Counted from the stretch's first letter, positions 1 through 8,250 are shown. The stretch is DNA of 13,379 nt from Candidatus Poribacteria bacterium (GCA_027625215.1 JAQBWJ010000014.1:1-13379); one strand, 5' to 3'. A program made the numbers and translations. The notes: generated by a model not told the origin, from the letters alone.

Positions 1-1436
1 TTCGCCTCGAACAGCGCGATCTCCGAGACGACGGCATTCGCTCCCGCGAGGCGGTTGATCGAGACTTCGAGGGCGCCGTCGGCGGTCGCGCTCTGCGGTA
101 CGAACAACGTGACGGGTTGCGGATTGCCGGACGGGATCGGCAGCGAGTCGCCGTGAAGCAGGTAGCCGTCCGCCAGCAAGTTCTGAAGGCGTTTGCCGTC
201 TTTATTCTGTAGATAGGTGATTTGAAGCCAGTACAGGCGGTCGGGGTCAAGTCTATTGTATTGGAACGTCACCGCGTCGTAGTGGTAGGCGAACGTTCTC
301 TGCGCTTCGGTCGCGCCGGGTTCCACGTCGTCGCCTTCATTCCACACATGGCGTACCGCCGCGTCGGATTGCTCGCCGCGATCAAACGGAAAGCCCTGAG
401 AGAGGTTCGGGGCGCGTCGGTTGTCGATGCCCGGATTGTCCTTGCGGACGAGGACGGGTGTATAGTCCGCCATCACCTCGACGCGGTCGGGCGGAAGGCG
501 GTATGCGTCCGTGAAGATTTCGACCTCGCGGAGTTCCGGGTATTCCCCATGCCACCAACCCTCGTCCATTTCGATGCGGACGAAGCGGGCGATGGGCGGC
601 TCATTCGGCTCTTCGGTAAAGCGGACGCGGTCGGCGCGCGTCTCGTCGGGGAGATCGTTCGAGACGTACTGCTCGATGAACTCGCCTCCGTCGAGGCTTG
701 TCAACACGCGGTATCGGCGGACGTTGTTGCCGGGTCCGTCCGTCGTCAGTCGCAGACCGTAGACCGTCTGTCGCCCGCCCAAATCGAACTGGAGCCACAC
801 GGGTGATCCCGGCGGGCGCAACATCGTTGTTTTTGTCTTCTTGCCGTCTTGTTCAACGGTTTCTTCTTCCGTCTTCGCGCCCGACCATTTGGAGGGTTCC
901 GTCGTCAACCCGTCGAACAGCAACGTCGCGCGCGGAGCGTTGTGCGAGGTCGTCACGGCGCGGATGGAGTTCCAATCGCGGCTGTAACGCGCCCCGAACT
1001 GAATCCCGCCGAACTTGGGCTTCCCGCTGAACCAGTCGTTCACAACGACCTGCACCCAACGCGCCTCGTAGGTGTCCTGAAACTGCCACTGTTCGAGCGC
1101 GTAGGAGCGCGACGCGGCGCGAAACGAGAAGGCGCGGCGATAGTCCGCCGAGCGGGTCGGGCTGACGATGATGTCGAACAGGCGAGGGGGGTTGTCGCCG
1201 GGATTCTCGAACTTCACTTCGGCGCGTTCGAGACGGTAGATGAACCCTAGATCGTAGGTCTGATAGATGGGGTCGGTGCGTTGAGTGCGCGGGAAGTGGA
1301 GCGTTTCGCCGTCCACCTTGCGCGCGGTGGCGATCCAGAGGTCTTGTCCCGGCGCGGCGATGCGCTCCTGTCGCGGGTAGACGAGGAATCCGATCAACCC
1401 CAACCCGGCGAGGAAAACGAGGAGTCGTGTGTCCAT
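1..1436 (-). CDS. Membrane-anchored discoidin-like (F5/8 type C) domain protein, 3' end off window
   Basis: The frame is open from an ATG at 1436 to the left edge, giving 478 visible residues and no stop, so the C-terminus is missing. Residues 4-19 form one hydrophobic segment (LLVFLAGLGLIGFLVY), which I read as an uncleaved N-terminal anchor or a signal peptide. The rest is soluble and beta-rich. About 155-310 resembles a discoidin fold, with landmarks LFDGL (173-177), VWLQFDLGGRQTVYGLRL (213-230), YRVLTSLDG (242-250), ARFVRIEM (283-290) and LREVEIF (302-308). About 60-150 looks like a second, more diverged copy (LGFIYRLERAEVKF, then RWVQVVVN). A third region (about 385-478) has a jelly-roll look (LYWLQITYL, then LEVSINRLAGANAVVSEIALFE). 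Such domains usually bind carbohydrate or other surface ligands; the ligand here is unknown. The gene starts 21 nt after the beta-barrel gene and is probably its operon partner. The Shine-Dalgarno (SD) sequence is weak. The domain call is by pattern only. Confidence 0.75.
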   Translation of the reverse strand, partial: MDTRLLVFLAGLGLIGFLVYPRQERIAAPGQDLWIATARKVDGETLHFPRTQRTDPIYQTYDLGFIYRLERAEVKFENPGDNPPRLFDIIVSPTRSADYRRAFSFRAASRSYALEQWQFQDTYEARWVQVVVNDWFSGKPKFGGIQFGARYSRDWNSIRAVTTSHNAPRATLLFDGLTTEPSKWSGAKTEEETVEQDGKKTKTTMLRPPGSPVWLQFDLGGRQTVYGLRLTTDGPGNNVRRYRVLTSLDGGEFIEQYVSNDLPDETRADRVRFTEEPNEPPIARFVRIEMDEGWWHGEYPELREVEIFTDAYRLPPDRVEVMADYTPVLVRKDNPGIDNRRAPNLSQGFPFDRGEQSDAAVRHVWNEGDDVEPGATEAQRTFAYHYDAVTFQYNRLDPDRLYWLQITYLQNKDGKRLQNLLADGYLLHGDSLPIPSGNPQPVTLFVPQSATADGALEVSINRLAGANAVVSEIALFEA

Positions 1437-1457
1437 CTTTGACGCCCGATTCCCCTC

Positions 1458-3800
1458 TTACAACAAGAACAGCGAGACGGCGATGTTCGTGGAGCGTTCA
1501 TCGCCGCCGACAGGTTTCAAAAACGTCTGACTGGCGAAATCCACGGCGGCGATCATCCCGATCTTCTGTCCGAACGCCTCGCCCGCCAACACGACTTCCA
1601 TGAACGCGACGCGACGGTTGTAATTGTTGCGGTCATCGACAAAATCGCGCCACGTCAGGTATTGCGCGCCCGCGCTCAGTTGGAGTTCGTCGGCGACTTG
1701 GTGCGTCATCGTCAGGATGAAGGCGTTTCGGACGTTGTTCTCCTCGTCCTGCGGTCGGTTCGGGACGGTGAAGCCGACGACTCGGTCGTTGCGGAATGCG
1801 GGCGCGATGGTCAGGTCGTCGCGCACCTTCCAGTCATACCGTATCTGGTGGATCAACTGCGCGTCGATTACGCGCCTGTCCACGTTGAACAGGTTGTTGC
1901 GCTCGTATTTGAACTTCGTCGTGATCGCCAGCGAGCGAATGTTATCATAGTCGAGGATGACGGTCAGGATGTTGTTCAGATAGTCGCCGAGCGCGAGTTC
2001 GTCCTCAATCAACCTGCCGCGTTCGATGTAGTTGTCCGGGATCGAGTCTTCCGCGCGGCGGATGGTGTAACGGGCGCGGACTCGTCCGAAGCCGGGGATA
2101 CGTTCGGGTTCGTAACTGAGGATGCCGTAGACGCCTTCCGCGCGCTGCGTCGAGGTGATGACGCCTTTCTCGTAATAGCCGGGAATCACCGACAAGCCGC
2201 GCGCAAAGGGCATGTCGAAACTGAGGAAGGTGTGAAAGCCTTCGGTCGCTTCGTCGTAATCGAGGCGGTAGTTCGGGACGGCGTCGTCTTCGAGGTTGTC
2301 GGGAACGCCGTTGTTGTTGAAGTCCATCGACTCGCGGTTCAACCCCAAAACGAACTTCGGCGGGTCCGCCCACCACAGGACGAAATCGTCTTCCCAGTCC
2401 TTCACGCCGTCGCGGTCGCGGTCGTCTTTGTCGCTTCCGGCGAAGGGTACGGACGGCTCGCGGGCGTCGAGGTAGGGGTCGTCGTTGTCGTTGTCGTCGA
2501 TGAAGTTGGAGGCGTCGAAGAACGGGTTGATGCGGGTGTATTCGCCGCGCCAGAAGACAGGTCCGAAACGGCGGTTGAGGTCGAGATACCATGCGCTCGC
2601 GCTGCGGCTGTCGCGTTCGGCGTTGAAGATCGGGTACTGCTTCGTCTGGCTGTACCACGTCTTTTCCGATTCGATGGCGAAGCCCCACAAGGTCGTTTGC
2701 AGATCGATGCCGAACGTCGTTTCATCGGTCAGTTCGCCGTAGAAGAACCGTTTGGTCGCGCGGTTCGAGCCGTCCCGCACGTTGCCTTCCGCTTGAAGTT
2801 CGCGCTGATAGTTCACGCCGTCCTTCGACAGTTCCACGAGATAATCGTTTGCAATATCGAGGACGAATCGGACGGATTCGATCTCTTGCGGACTCAGCAA
2901 GGGGAAGCGGTACACGATTTCGGCGTCGCCGTCCGCGACGCGGGCGTTCAGGTCGGAGGAACGGCGGCTGGAAGTCGGCTGTTGGAGGACGGTCGGGGGC
3001 TCGTTGCCGCCTTGAAAGTCGAAGCGCGTTTCGCCGTCGATCAGTACCGTCATGCGGTAGACCGCCGCGCCGTCGCCGTCTTCGGGAGAGTCGTCGCGGA
3101 TGCGGATGTAGAGGTCGGTCGGCGGTTGGGAGATGACAACGCCTTTGAACGGGTTCGTGGTGCGGGCGAGGTCGTAGTTCGTGAAGAAGCGGTTCACGAA
3201 ACTGACGCCAACTTGCGGCAACGGCAGCGCGAACTCAGGCAGTTCGCCGACTTGCAGCCGCCACGCGCCTAGATTCGCCTCCGCGCGGAACCCCGCCAAG
3301 AACCAGTCGCCGGTACTCGTGATCTCGCGCCCTTCGATGGGTCGCCCCGCCGAGTCGAACGAGTTGTTCGTCGTGCGCGCGAGGAATCCGGTCGCCGAAC
3401 CGCGCGCTCGCGGGATCGACAACTGCCACCGGATCGCGTCGAACAGTTCCTTGTTCACCGAGAACGACGAGAACTTCGTCGGGAAGTTGCCGACGGTCAA
3501 TTGATGGCGCAGGTTGGGGCGGTTGATGTCGAAGGTGAAATAGTTGCGGTTGCCTGTTTTTTCGCGGAACCGTTTGTCGCGGAGGATGGACGACTCGCCG
3601 CCGAGAATCTCGTAGTTCGCGTCGAACTTGTAGATTTCCTGCCCTGTGCCAAAAAAGAGCGTGTTGCCGAGGGGGTCGGTCTGTTGAGCGGTCGCGGCGA
3701 TCCCGATGAGAAACATGAACGCAAACGTCGCGCGCCACGCCATTCGGGAGACGCGCCGTCCGATTCGGCGGGGGTGTTGAACCGTTCCGCTGGGAGACAT
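1458..3800 (-). CDS. Predicted outer-membrane beta-barrel protein with calcium-loop motifs, family unrecognised
   Basis: This encodes 780 residues. An Arg-rich n-region (10-23) and a hydrophobic stretch (24-36) lead to a likely signal peptidase site after ATA (near 37), so the protein is exported. The mature part is rich in alternating aromatic/polar beta-strands, most clearly at 355-420 and 520-780, consistent with a large outer-membrane barrel. Between the two strand-rich blocks lie acidic loops: DDNDNDD (435-441), DKDDRDRDGVKDWEDD (457-472) and DFNNNGVPDNLEDD (493-506). The last two resemble thrombospondin type-3/EF-like calcium loops (DxDxDGxxD). The C-terminus VSLFLL is strand-like but ends in Leu rather than the usual Phe. 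I do not recognise the family; transport or surface adhesion are both possible. The start at 3800 is chosen for its SD (AGGGAAA, 6 nt upstream). An internal Met20 would also give a short signal peptide but has no good SD. The gene lies 9 nt after the PorV-like gene. Confidence 0.8.
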   Translation of the reverse strand: MSPSGTVQHPRRIGRRVSRMAWRATFAFMFLIGIAATAQQTDPLGNTLFFGTGQEIYKFDANYEILGGESSILRDKRFREKTGNRNYFTFDINRPNLRHQLTVGNFPTKFSSFSVNKELFDAIRWQLSIPRARGSATGFLARTTNNSFDSAGRPIEGREITSTGDWFLAGFRAEANLGAWRLQVGELPEFALPLPQVGVSFVNRFFTNYDLARTTNPFKGVVISQPPTDLYIRIRDDSPEDGDGAAVYRMTVLIDGETRFDFQGGNEPPTVLQQPTSSRRSSDLNARVADGDAEIVYRFPLLSPQEIESVRFVLDIANDYLVELSKDGVNYQRELQAEGNVRDGSNRATKRFFYGELTDETTFGIDLQTTLWGFAIESEKTWYSQTKQYPIFNAERDSRSASAWYLDLNRRFGPVFWRGEYTRINPFFDASNFIDDNDNDDPYLDAREPSVPFAGSDKDDRDRDGVKDWEDDFVLWWADPPKFVLGLNRESMDFNNNGVPDNLEDDAVPNYRLDYDEATEGFHTFLSFDMPFARGLSVIPGYYEKGVITSTQRAEGVYGILSYEPERIPGFGRVRARYTIRRAEDSIPDNYIERGRLIEDELALGDYLNNILTVILDYDNIRSLAITTKFKYERNNLFNVDRRVIDAQLIHQIRYDWKVRDDLTIAPAFRNDRVVGFTVPNRPQDEENNVRNAFILTMTHQVADELQLSAGAQYLTWRDFVDDRNNYNRRVAFMEVVLAGEAFGQKIGMIAAVDFASQTFLKPVGGDERSTNIAVSLFLL

Positions 3801-3804
3801 CGCG

Positions 3805-3811
3805 TTTCCCT
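3805..3811 (-). promoter_or_regulatory. SD of the 780-residue barrel gene, overlapping the upstream stop codon
   Basis: The minus strand reads TAGGGAAACGCGATG: AGGGAAA lies 6 nt before the ATG at 3800 and shares bases with the TAG that ends the PorV-like gene (3810-3812). Ribosomes terminating on the first gene would sit on the SD of the second, so translational coupling is likely. This also supports 3800 over the internal Met codon at 3743 as the start. Confidence 0.65.
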
Positions 3812-4769
3812 AGAAGTGGTATTGGACGCTGAAACGATGCCCGCCCAACGTTTCGAGTACGCTGCCGACGGGGAGCCAATAGGCGTAATCCAACCGGGTC
3901 GAGGGCGTCAAGTGATAACCTGCGCCGACGGTGAAGTTCGTGCCGAGCGCGAGCCCCTCCAGCCGAAACCCGCCGCGCAGGTAGATCGCATCCGGCTTGA
4001 CGATCCATTCGATGCCTGTCCTCACATCCACGTCGCGTTGCGCCATGCGGATATCGAATGTCCAGTTCGCCTTGCTGCCCATCACGCCGACTCCGAAGAC
4101 GACTTGCGTCGGCACGTCCTCCGCGACTTGGGATTCAGACGACGCGACGTTCGGCGTGTTCAGATGATGGAGCGCCACCCCAAGCGGGACGACGACGCCC
4201 TCCGACACGCTCAGTCTGAAGATTGCGCCGATGGTCAAATCGAGCCGAGCCGAGCCGCTCAGGTCTTCGACGATGTTGCCGGACGCGCCGACGGTTGGAG
4301 CGGCGTTCCAATCGAGCAGGTCGATTTTCACGCCCAACGCCAAGCGTTCCTCCGTCTCTTCCTCCGGCTGCGCGAACCGTACCTTTCGCGCGACGCCGAC
4401 CGAAACGCGGTCTTCCGAGTACAGGGCGCCCGCCGCGAACCGTTTCCACGCGACGCCGAGCGCGGTCTTGTCGCCGGACGCCGTTGCGTACCCTACGTAA
4501 CTTTGAGAGAGGCGGTTTCCGTCATCCAGACCGAGAAACAGCCCGCCGTAGGTCGCGGAGACGAGTTGGCGGTGGTCGCCGTGACGCAGGTTGATGAGTC
4601 CGGCGGGGTTGACGACGAGGCTGTCGAGATCGTCCGCCGTGGCGACCGCCGCGCCGCCGATGGCAAGTGATCGCGCGCCGCCGAACGTGTCCTGGAACGC
4701 CGCGCTGGCTGTCGTGGAGACGATCAGCGAGAGAACAATCAGGGTCGTGGCGTGGCGCAGTCGAGGCAC
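3810..4769 (-). CDS. PorV/PorQ-like outer-membrane beta-barrel protein
   Basis: This encodes 319 residues from a GTG start. Residues 1-23 are a signal peptide (basic PRLRH, hydrophobic core, cleavage after ASA). The mature N-terminus carries the signature of the PorV/PorQ/FadL-like barrel group: GGARSLAIGGAAVATADD (30-47), then VVNPAGL (52-58). Regular amphipathic strands follow to the end. The last strand, HRFSVQYHF (311-319), ends in Phe, the usual BAM-complex beta-signal, so the TAG stop is genuine. PorV proteins in Bacteroidetes serve type IX secretion, but many relatives have no assigned role. No other type IX component is visible here, so I do not assign that role. The GTG at 4769 lies 1 nt after the copA stop and about 9 nt before the next gene, which places it in the copper operon by position. 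The length is usual for the group. Confidence 0.82.
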   Translation of the reverse strand: MPRLRHATTLIVLSLIVSTTASAAFQDTFGGARSLAIGGAAVATADDLDSLVVNPAGLINLRHGDHRQLVSATYGGLFLGLDDGNRLSQSYVGYATASGDKTALGVAWKRFAAGALYSEDRVSVGVARKVRFAQPEEETEERLALGVKIDLLDWNAAPTVGASGNIVEDLSGSARLDLTIGAIFRLSVSEGVVVPLGVALHHLNTPNVASSESQVAEDVPTQVVFGVGVMGSKANWTFDIRMAQRDVDVRTGIEWIVKPDAIYLRGGFRLEGLALGTNFTVGAGYHLTPSTRLDYAYWLPVGSVLETLGGHRFSVQYHF

Positions 4770-4770
4770 G

Positions 4771-7032
4771 TTATCCGTCCAAACGGGCGAAGCGAAGTCT
4801 GAGGCTGTTCGACACGACGGAAACGGACGAGAACGCCATCGCCAACGCCGCCAACATCGGGTGAAGTTCGCGGACGAAGCCGGGCGCCCACGCGACGCCC
4901 ATGAACGCGCCCATCGCCACCGGGATCAGCACAACGTTATACACGAACGCCCAAAACAGGTTTTGCTTGATAACCGCCATCGTTGCGCGGGAGAGCGCGA
5001 TGGCGGTCGGAACGCCGCGCAGGTCGCCGCTCATGAGGGTTACGTCGGCGGTTTCCATTGCGACATCCGTGCCTGTGCCGATGGCGATGCCGACATCCGC
5101 TTGGGCGAGTGCGGGGGCGTCGTTCACGCCGTCGCCGACCATCGCGGTCAACCCGTGTTCGCCTTGAACGCGGATGACTTCGGACGCTTTCTCGTCGGGC
5201 AGCACTTCGGCGATGACGTGGTTCACGCCCGACTGCCGACCAATCGCCTCTGCCGTCGAGCGGTTGTCGCCCGTGAGCATCGTCACGTCGATCCCAAGTT
5301 TTTGTAGGGCGCGTACCGCATCGGCGGAACCGTCCTTGATCGTGTCGGCGACGGCGATCAGTCCGACGGGAACGCCCTCGACGGCGACCCAGACGACCGT
5401 CTTCGCGTCGCGTTCCAATTCGTCGGCGTCTTTGCGGAACAACGACACGTCCGCGCCTTCCGATTCAAGGAAACGTCGGCTTCCGACCAACACGGGACGC
5501 CCATCCATCGTCGCGCGGACGCCGCGACCGGAAACCGCTTCAAAGTCCGTTACATCCACGATAGGAACGTCCATCGCCTGAGCATGTTTGACGACCGCCT
5601 CCGCCAACGGGTGTTCGCTGACGCGCTCCGCCGACGCCGCGAGGCGGAGCAGTTCGTTTCCGTCGACGCCGTCGGACGGAATCACGTCCGTCACGACAGG
5701 TTCTCCGCGCGTGATCGTGCCCGTCTTGTCGAGGACGACGGCGCGGGTTTTGTGTAGCCTTTCCAGCGCCTCGCTCGACTTGAACAGGACGCCGCGCTCC
5801 GCGCCTTTGCCCGTGCCGACCATGATCGCGGTTGGCGTCGCAAGACCGAGCGCGCAGGGGCAGGCGATTACAAGTACGGCGACCAGTCGGATGAACGAGG
5901 CGGTGAACCCGGCATCGACGGCGAACATCCAGAAGGCGAACGTCAGCGCCGCCAAGCCGATCACGATGGGGACGAATACGCCCGACACCTGGTCCGCCAA
6001 CCGTTGAACGGGCGCTTTGCTCGACTGCGCCTGTTGGACGAGTCGGATGATATTCGCCAACGCGGTTGCTTTGCCGACGCGCGTCGCCTCGACGGTGAGC
6101 GTCCCAAGTTTGTTCAACGACGCGCCGACCACCTCATCGCCGATCTCTTTGCGTACGGGCAAACTTTCACCCGTCAGCATCGACTCATCGACGGACGAGC
6201 CGCCGTCGCGTACGACGCCGTCGACGGGGATGCTCTCGCCGGGACGGACGCGCACGAGGTCGCCCACGCGCACGTCGTCTATCGGGACATCGACATCCTG
6301 CCCGTCGCGGATGACGCGCGCCGTCTTCGCCCGCAGACCCATGAGCCGCTTGATCGCCGCGCCCGCTTTGCCCTTCGCTCGCACTTCGAGCAGTTTGCCG
6401 AGTTTGATGAGCGTGATGATGACCGCCGCCGTCTCAAAATAAACATGCGCCCCGAAAGCGCCGCCGCCGAACATCACGACGAGACTATAGAAGTACGCCG
6501 CAGACGAACCCATCGCCACGAGCACGTCCATGTTCGCGGAACGGTTACGCACGGACTTGAAACCGCCAACGTAATAGTCCCAACCCGTGTAGAACTGCAC
6601 AGGCGTTGCCAACCCCCACATCAGCGCGTTCACCCAGAGAGCGTGCGACCACATGCCGATCAGGTGGAAATCGCGCGCCATGCTCAACAGAAACAACGGC
6701 GCGGCGAACGCGACGCCCACGAGGAACTTGCGCTGCTGGTCGACGATCTCCGCCTCGCGCGCCTGTTCTTCGGAATCTTCCAGCGAGTCGTCGGGCGACG
6801 CCTCCACCACGTCGTAGCCGACGCGGCGGATCGCCGCGAAGATCGCCTCGCGCGACGCGACGGACGGGTCGTACGTGACGGTGGCGCGTTCGGAGGCGTA
6901 GTTCACGTCCGCTTCCGTCACGCCGTCAACCCGGCGCAACAATGTCCGCTGAATCGTGCCGGAGCAGTTCGCGCAGTGCATCCCGATGACGGGGTACGTC
7001 TCCGTGACAGTCTGTGGAGGGGCGTTGCTCAT
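4771..7032 (-). CDS. copA: Cu(+)-exporting P1B-type ATPase (CopA)
   Basis: This encodes 753 residues. The protein exports Cu(+) from the cytoplasm across the inner membrane, driven by ATP. One N-terminal HMA domain (about 12-80) carries GMHCANC, with Cys20 and Cys23. An acidic linker precedes the membrane helices from about 103. The A-domain motif TGES is at 287-290, the membrane copper site CPC at 391-393, the phosphorylation motif DKTGT at 435-439 (Asp435), the nucleotide-binding HP motif at 474-475, TGDN at 587-590 and GDGVND at 633-638. The later helices carry YN (698-699) and MAFSS (732-736), the combination that marks Cu(+) rather than Zn/Cd or Co transporters. The same frame stays open upstream to 7236, but that part antiparallels nothing conserved and overlaps copZ in another frame. 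The ATG at 7032 begins the HMA leader and is the sensible start. It lies 26 nt after copZ and 1 nt before the PorV-like gene. Confidence 0.96.
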   Translation of the reverse strand: MSNAPPQTVTETYPVIGMHCANCSGTIQRTLLRRVDGVTEADVNYASERATVTYDPSVASREAIFAAIRRVGYDVVEASPDDSLEDSEEQAREAEIVDQQRKFLVGVAFAAPLFLLSMARDFHLIGMWSHALWVNALMWGLATPVQFYTGWDYYVGGFKSVRNRSANMDVLVAMGSSAAYFYSLVVMFGGGAFGAHVYFETAAVIITLIKLGKLLEVRAKGKAGAAIKRLMGLRAKTARVIRDGQDVDVPIDDVRVGDLVRVRPGESIPVDGVVRDGGSSVDESMLTGESLPVRKEIGDEVVGASLNKLGTLTVEATRVGKATALANIIRLVQQAQSSKAPVQRLADQVSGVFVPIVIGLAALTFAFWMFAVDAGFTASFIRLVAVLVIACPCALGLATPTAIMVGTGKGAERGVLFKSSEALERLHKTRAVVLDKTGTITRGEPVVTDVIPSDGVDGNELLRLAASAERVSEHPLAEAVVKHAQAMDVPIVDVTDFEAVSGRGVRATMDGRPVLVGSRRFLESEGADVSLFRKDADELERDAKTVVWVAVEGVPVGLIAVADTIKDGSADAVRALQKLGIDVTMLTGDNRSTAEAIGRQSGVNHVIAEVLPDEKASEVIRVQGEHGLTAMVGDGVNDAPALAQADVGIAIGTGTDVAMETADVTLMSGDLRGVPTAIALSRATMAVIKQNLFWAFVYNVVLIPVAMGAFMGVAWAPGFVRELHPMLAALAMAFSSVSVVSNSLRLRFARLDG

Positions 7033-7058
7033 TCGGAGCCTGCCTCGCGGGTCGTCGA

Positions 7059-7271
7059 TTATCGTACGGCGTCTACGGGATAGCCGATTTCGTTCATCAG
7101 CGCTTTGATCGCGTCGAGCGTCGCCGGGTCGCCGAAGTCGACGGTGACTTCCTGTTTGGCGTGATTGCCCTTGACGGACTTGACGCCTTTCAGGTCTTCC
7201 AGTTCGATGCGGATCGCGTTCGTGCAGCCGTCGCATGAGATTTCAGTCGAATGAAGCGTGACTTTGGACAT
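7059..7271 (-). CDS. copZ: Small HMA-domain copper chaperone (CopZ-like)
   Basis: This encodes 70 residues, the usual length of a free-standing heavy-metal-associated domain. It would bind Cu(+) in the cytosol and pass it to the ATPase encoded next. The metal loop is ISCDGC (11-16), with Cys13 and Cys16. The usual Met two residues before the first Cys is Ile here, and CDGC replaces the commoner CxNC/CGHC. The fold signature continues with GVKSVKGNHAKQEVTVDF and ends with the IGYPVDAV motif (62-69) typical of HMA proteins. The start is secured by a strong GAGGAG SD 8 nt upstream. The gene heads a packed run with copA (26 nt gap). Copper is inferred from the neighbour; the loop alone does not fix the metal. 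Confidence 0.88.
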   Translation of the reverse strand: MSKVTLHSTEISCDGCTNAIRIELEDLKGVKSVKGNHAKQEVTVDFGDPATLDAIKALMNEIGYPVDAVR

Positions 7272-7279
7272 GATGATGT

Positions 7280-7285
7280 CTCCTC
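7280..7285 (-). promoter_or_regulatory. Strong SD for copZ
   Basis: GAGGAG on the minus strand lies 8 nt before the ATG at 7271, close to the ideal anti-SD match and spacing. It is one of the strongest ribosome binding sites in the window and fits a gene that heads an operon. Confidence 0.7.
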
Positions 7286-7324
7286 AGCAAGTGGTTCTTG
7301 GTATTGTCATTTTACCCCAAAGAA

Positions 7325-7687
7325 TCAGTCGGCGCGGTCGTCCGGTTCAAAGCCGAGATCGCGGGCGGCTTCGTTCTCGGTCATCTGTTGGGGCGATGGG
7401 TCGGATGCGGTCTCTGTCGCGGCGTTTGCCTGCGTCGGCGGCGTGTCGGAGACGGATCGGGAGGGCGAGGCTTCAGGGTCGAACGCGCGGGTCGGCGCGG
7501 AGAAATACCGTTGTTCCAATGTGCGGAGACGTTGTTCCGACTGCCACTCCTTCCACCCCTGCCGCACCGTCAACAGCCCGATCACGACGTAAAACAGCCA
7601 CGACGGGACGCTCATTTGCCCCAAGTTCAACAACGTCGAAACAAGCCCAACGGCGACCAGCAAGATTCCAATGAAAATGATGCTCAT
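7325..7687 (-). CDS. Small membrane protein with polar C-terminal tail, function unknown
   Basis: This encodes 120 residues. Two hydrophobic helices, about 3-20 (IIFIGILLVAVGLVSTLL) and 31-45 (LFYVVIGLLTVRQG), are followed by a charged stretch (WKEWQSEQRLRTLEQRYF, about 48-66). A Ser/Thr/Pro/Glu-rich tail of roughly 55 residues follows and looks disordered. I recognise no family. The frame is open far upstream, but that stretch antisenses the GNAT gene and reads as Arg-rich shadow. The ATG at 7687 begins the hydrophobic segment and has a purine-rich GGAGAAGAG upstream. The gene lies 71 nt after the acetyltransferase gene and 53 nt before copZ, and could be the last gene of the acetyltransferase unit. 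Confidence 0.7.
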   Translation of the reverse strand: MSIIFIGILLVAVGLVSTLLNLGQMSVPSWLFYVVIGLLTVRQGWKEWQSEQRLRTLEQRYFSAPTRAFDPEASPSRSVSDTPPTQANAATETASDPSPQQMTENEAARDLGFEPDDRAD

Positions 7688-7758
7688 AACCCGATCTCTT
7701 CTCCACTCCCTGCGCTCATCATAGCGGAATGCGAGGCGGATCGCACGGATTTGGGGAG

Positions 7759-8250
7759 TCAGCCGGAATCGCGGAGCGGTTTGAGGTAATGAATCTGGCG
7801 CGCGACTTCGATGAATCCGGCGGCGGGATAAAAGTTCGAGCCGATGTCGTTCTGCGCGAGCGTTTCGATCTTCAGGTATTCCATGCCCTGCTCGCGTTGG
7901 TACTCGAAGCAACGCTCCATCAGCCGTTTGCCGAGTCCCTGCCCGCGATATTCCGGCAGAACTCCAAGGTTCGGGATCCACCCGATCTTGCTGTCGTGAT
8001 CGACGCGCGAGGTGATGTAGCCGACCGGCTCGTCGCCATCCGCCGCGACGAACACGCCGTCGGGCTGCGCCGTCACGTCCGCGTCGATATGACGCGCCTT
8101 GCGCCATTCCCAACTCTTCCCGCCGATCACGCCGAACCGCGATTCGATGTTGCGGTCGATGCTGACGCCGTCGAAGCAGATGATCGTGATGCGTCGCAGC
8201 GCGTCCAGATCGGACGGTTGGTAAACGCGGAGGATGATCTCGTTGGGCAT
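7759..8250 (-). CDS. GNAT-family N-acetyltransferase
   Basis: This encodes 163 residues. It would transfer an acetyl group from acetyl-CoA to an amine; the substrate cannot be told from sequence. Landmarks are an N-terminal strand and helix start IILRVYQPSDLDALRRI (5-21), the strand VFVAADGDEPVGYI (66-79), and motif A, WIPNLGVLPEYRGQGLGKRLM (91-111), whose R/Q-x-x-G-x-G loop (104-107, QGLG, with Arg102 ahead) binds the CoA pyrophosphate. Motif B-like NDIGSNFYPAAGF (134-146) has the Tyr141 expected near the thiol. The frame stays open to 8349, but the extra residues look non-conserved. The ATG at 8250 has AAGGA 8 nt upstream and begins the fold directly, so I chose it. It resembles RimI/ribosomal-type GNATs in general layout only. 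Confidence 0.88.
   Translation of the reverse strand: MPNEIILRVYQPSDLDALRRITIICFDGVSIDRNIESRFGVIGGKSWEWRKARHIDADVTAQPDGVFVAADGDEPVGYITSRVDHDSKIGWIPNLGVLPEYRGQGLGKRLMERCFEYQREQGMEYLKIETLAQNDIGSNFYPAAGFIEVARQIHYLKPLRDSG

Noticed and set aside
1662..3272. 536-codon open frame on the plus strand opposite the barrel gene
   Set aside because: It is the antisense of a GC-rich gene: Val/Arg-rich, without domains, and with no SD. The minus-strand protein has a signal peptide and coherent motifs.
3501..4670. 389-codon open frame on the plus strand opposite the PorV-like gene
   Set aside because: It crosses the boundary between two well-supported minus-strand genes and has an Arg/Asp/Ala-rich shadow composition without motifs.
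6004..7083. 359-codon open frame on the plus strand opposite copA
   Set aside because: It is antisense to a fully motif-supported P-type ATPase. Its composition (His/Arg/Asp/Val) is typical of a mirror frame in GC-rich DNA.
7033..7236. N-terminal extension of copA by 68 codons upstream of 7032
   Set aside because: It is Arg-rich, unlike any HMA domain, and lies inside copZ in another frame. The ATG at 7032 starts directly before the HMA domain.
7300..7316. GGTA-N9-TACC inverted repeat with a nearby TAAAAT, possible copper operator and promoter ahead of copZ
   Set aside because: The arms are only 4 bp and the interior is not palindromic. No -35-like hexamer lies 16-19 nt upstream of TAAAAT, and no CsoR- or CueR-type regulator gene is in the window.
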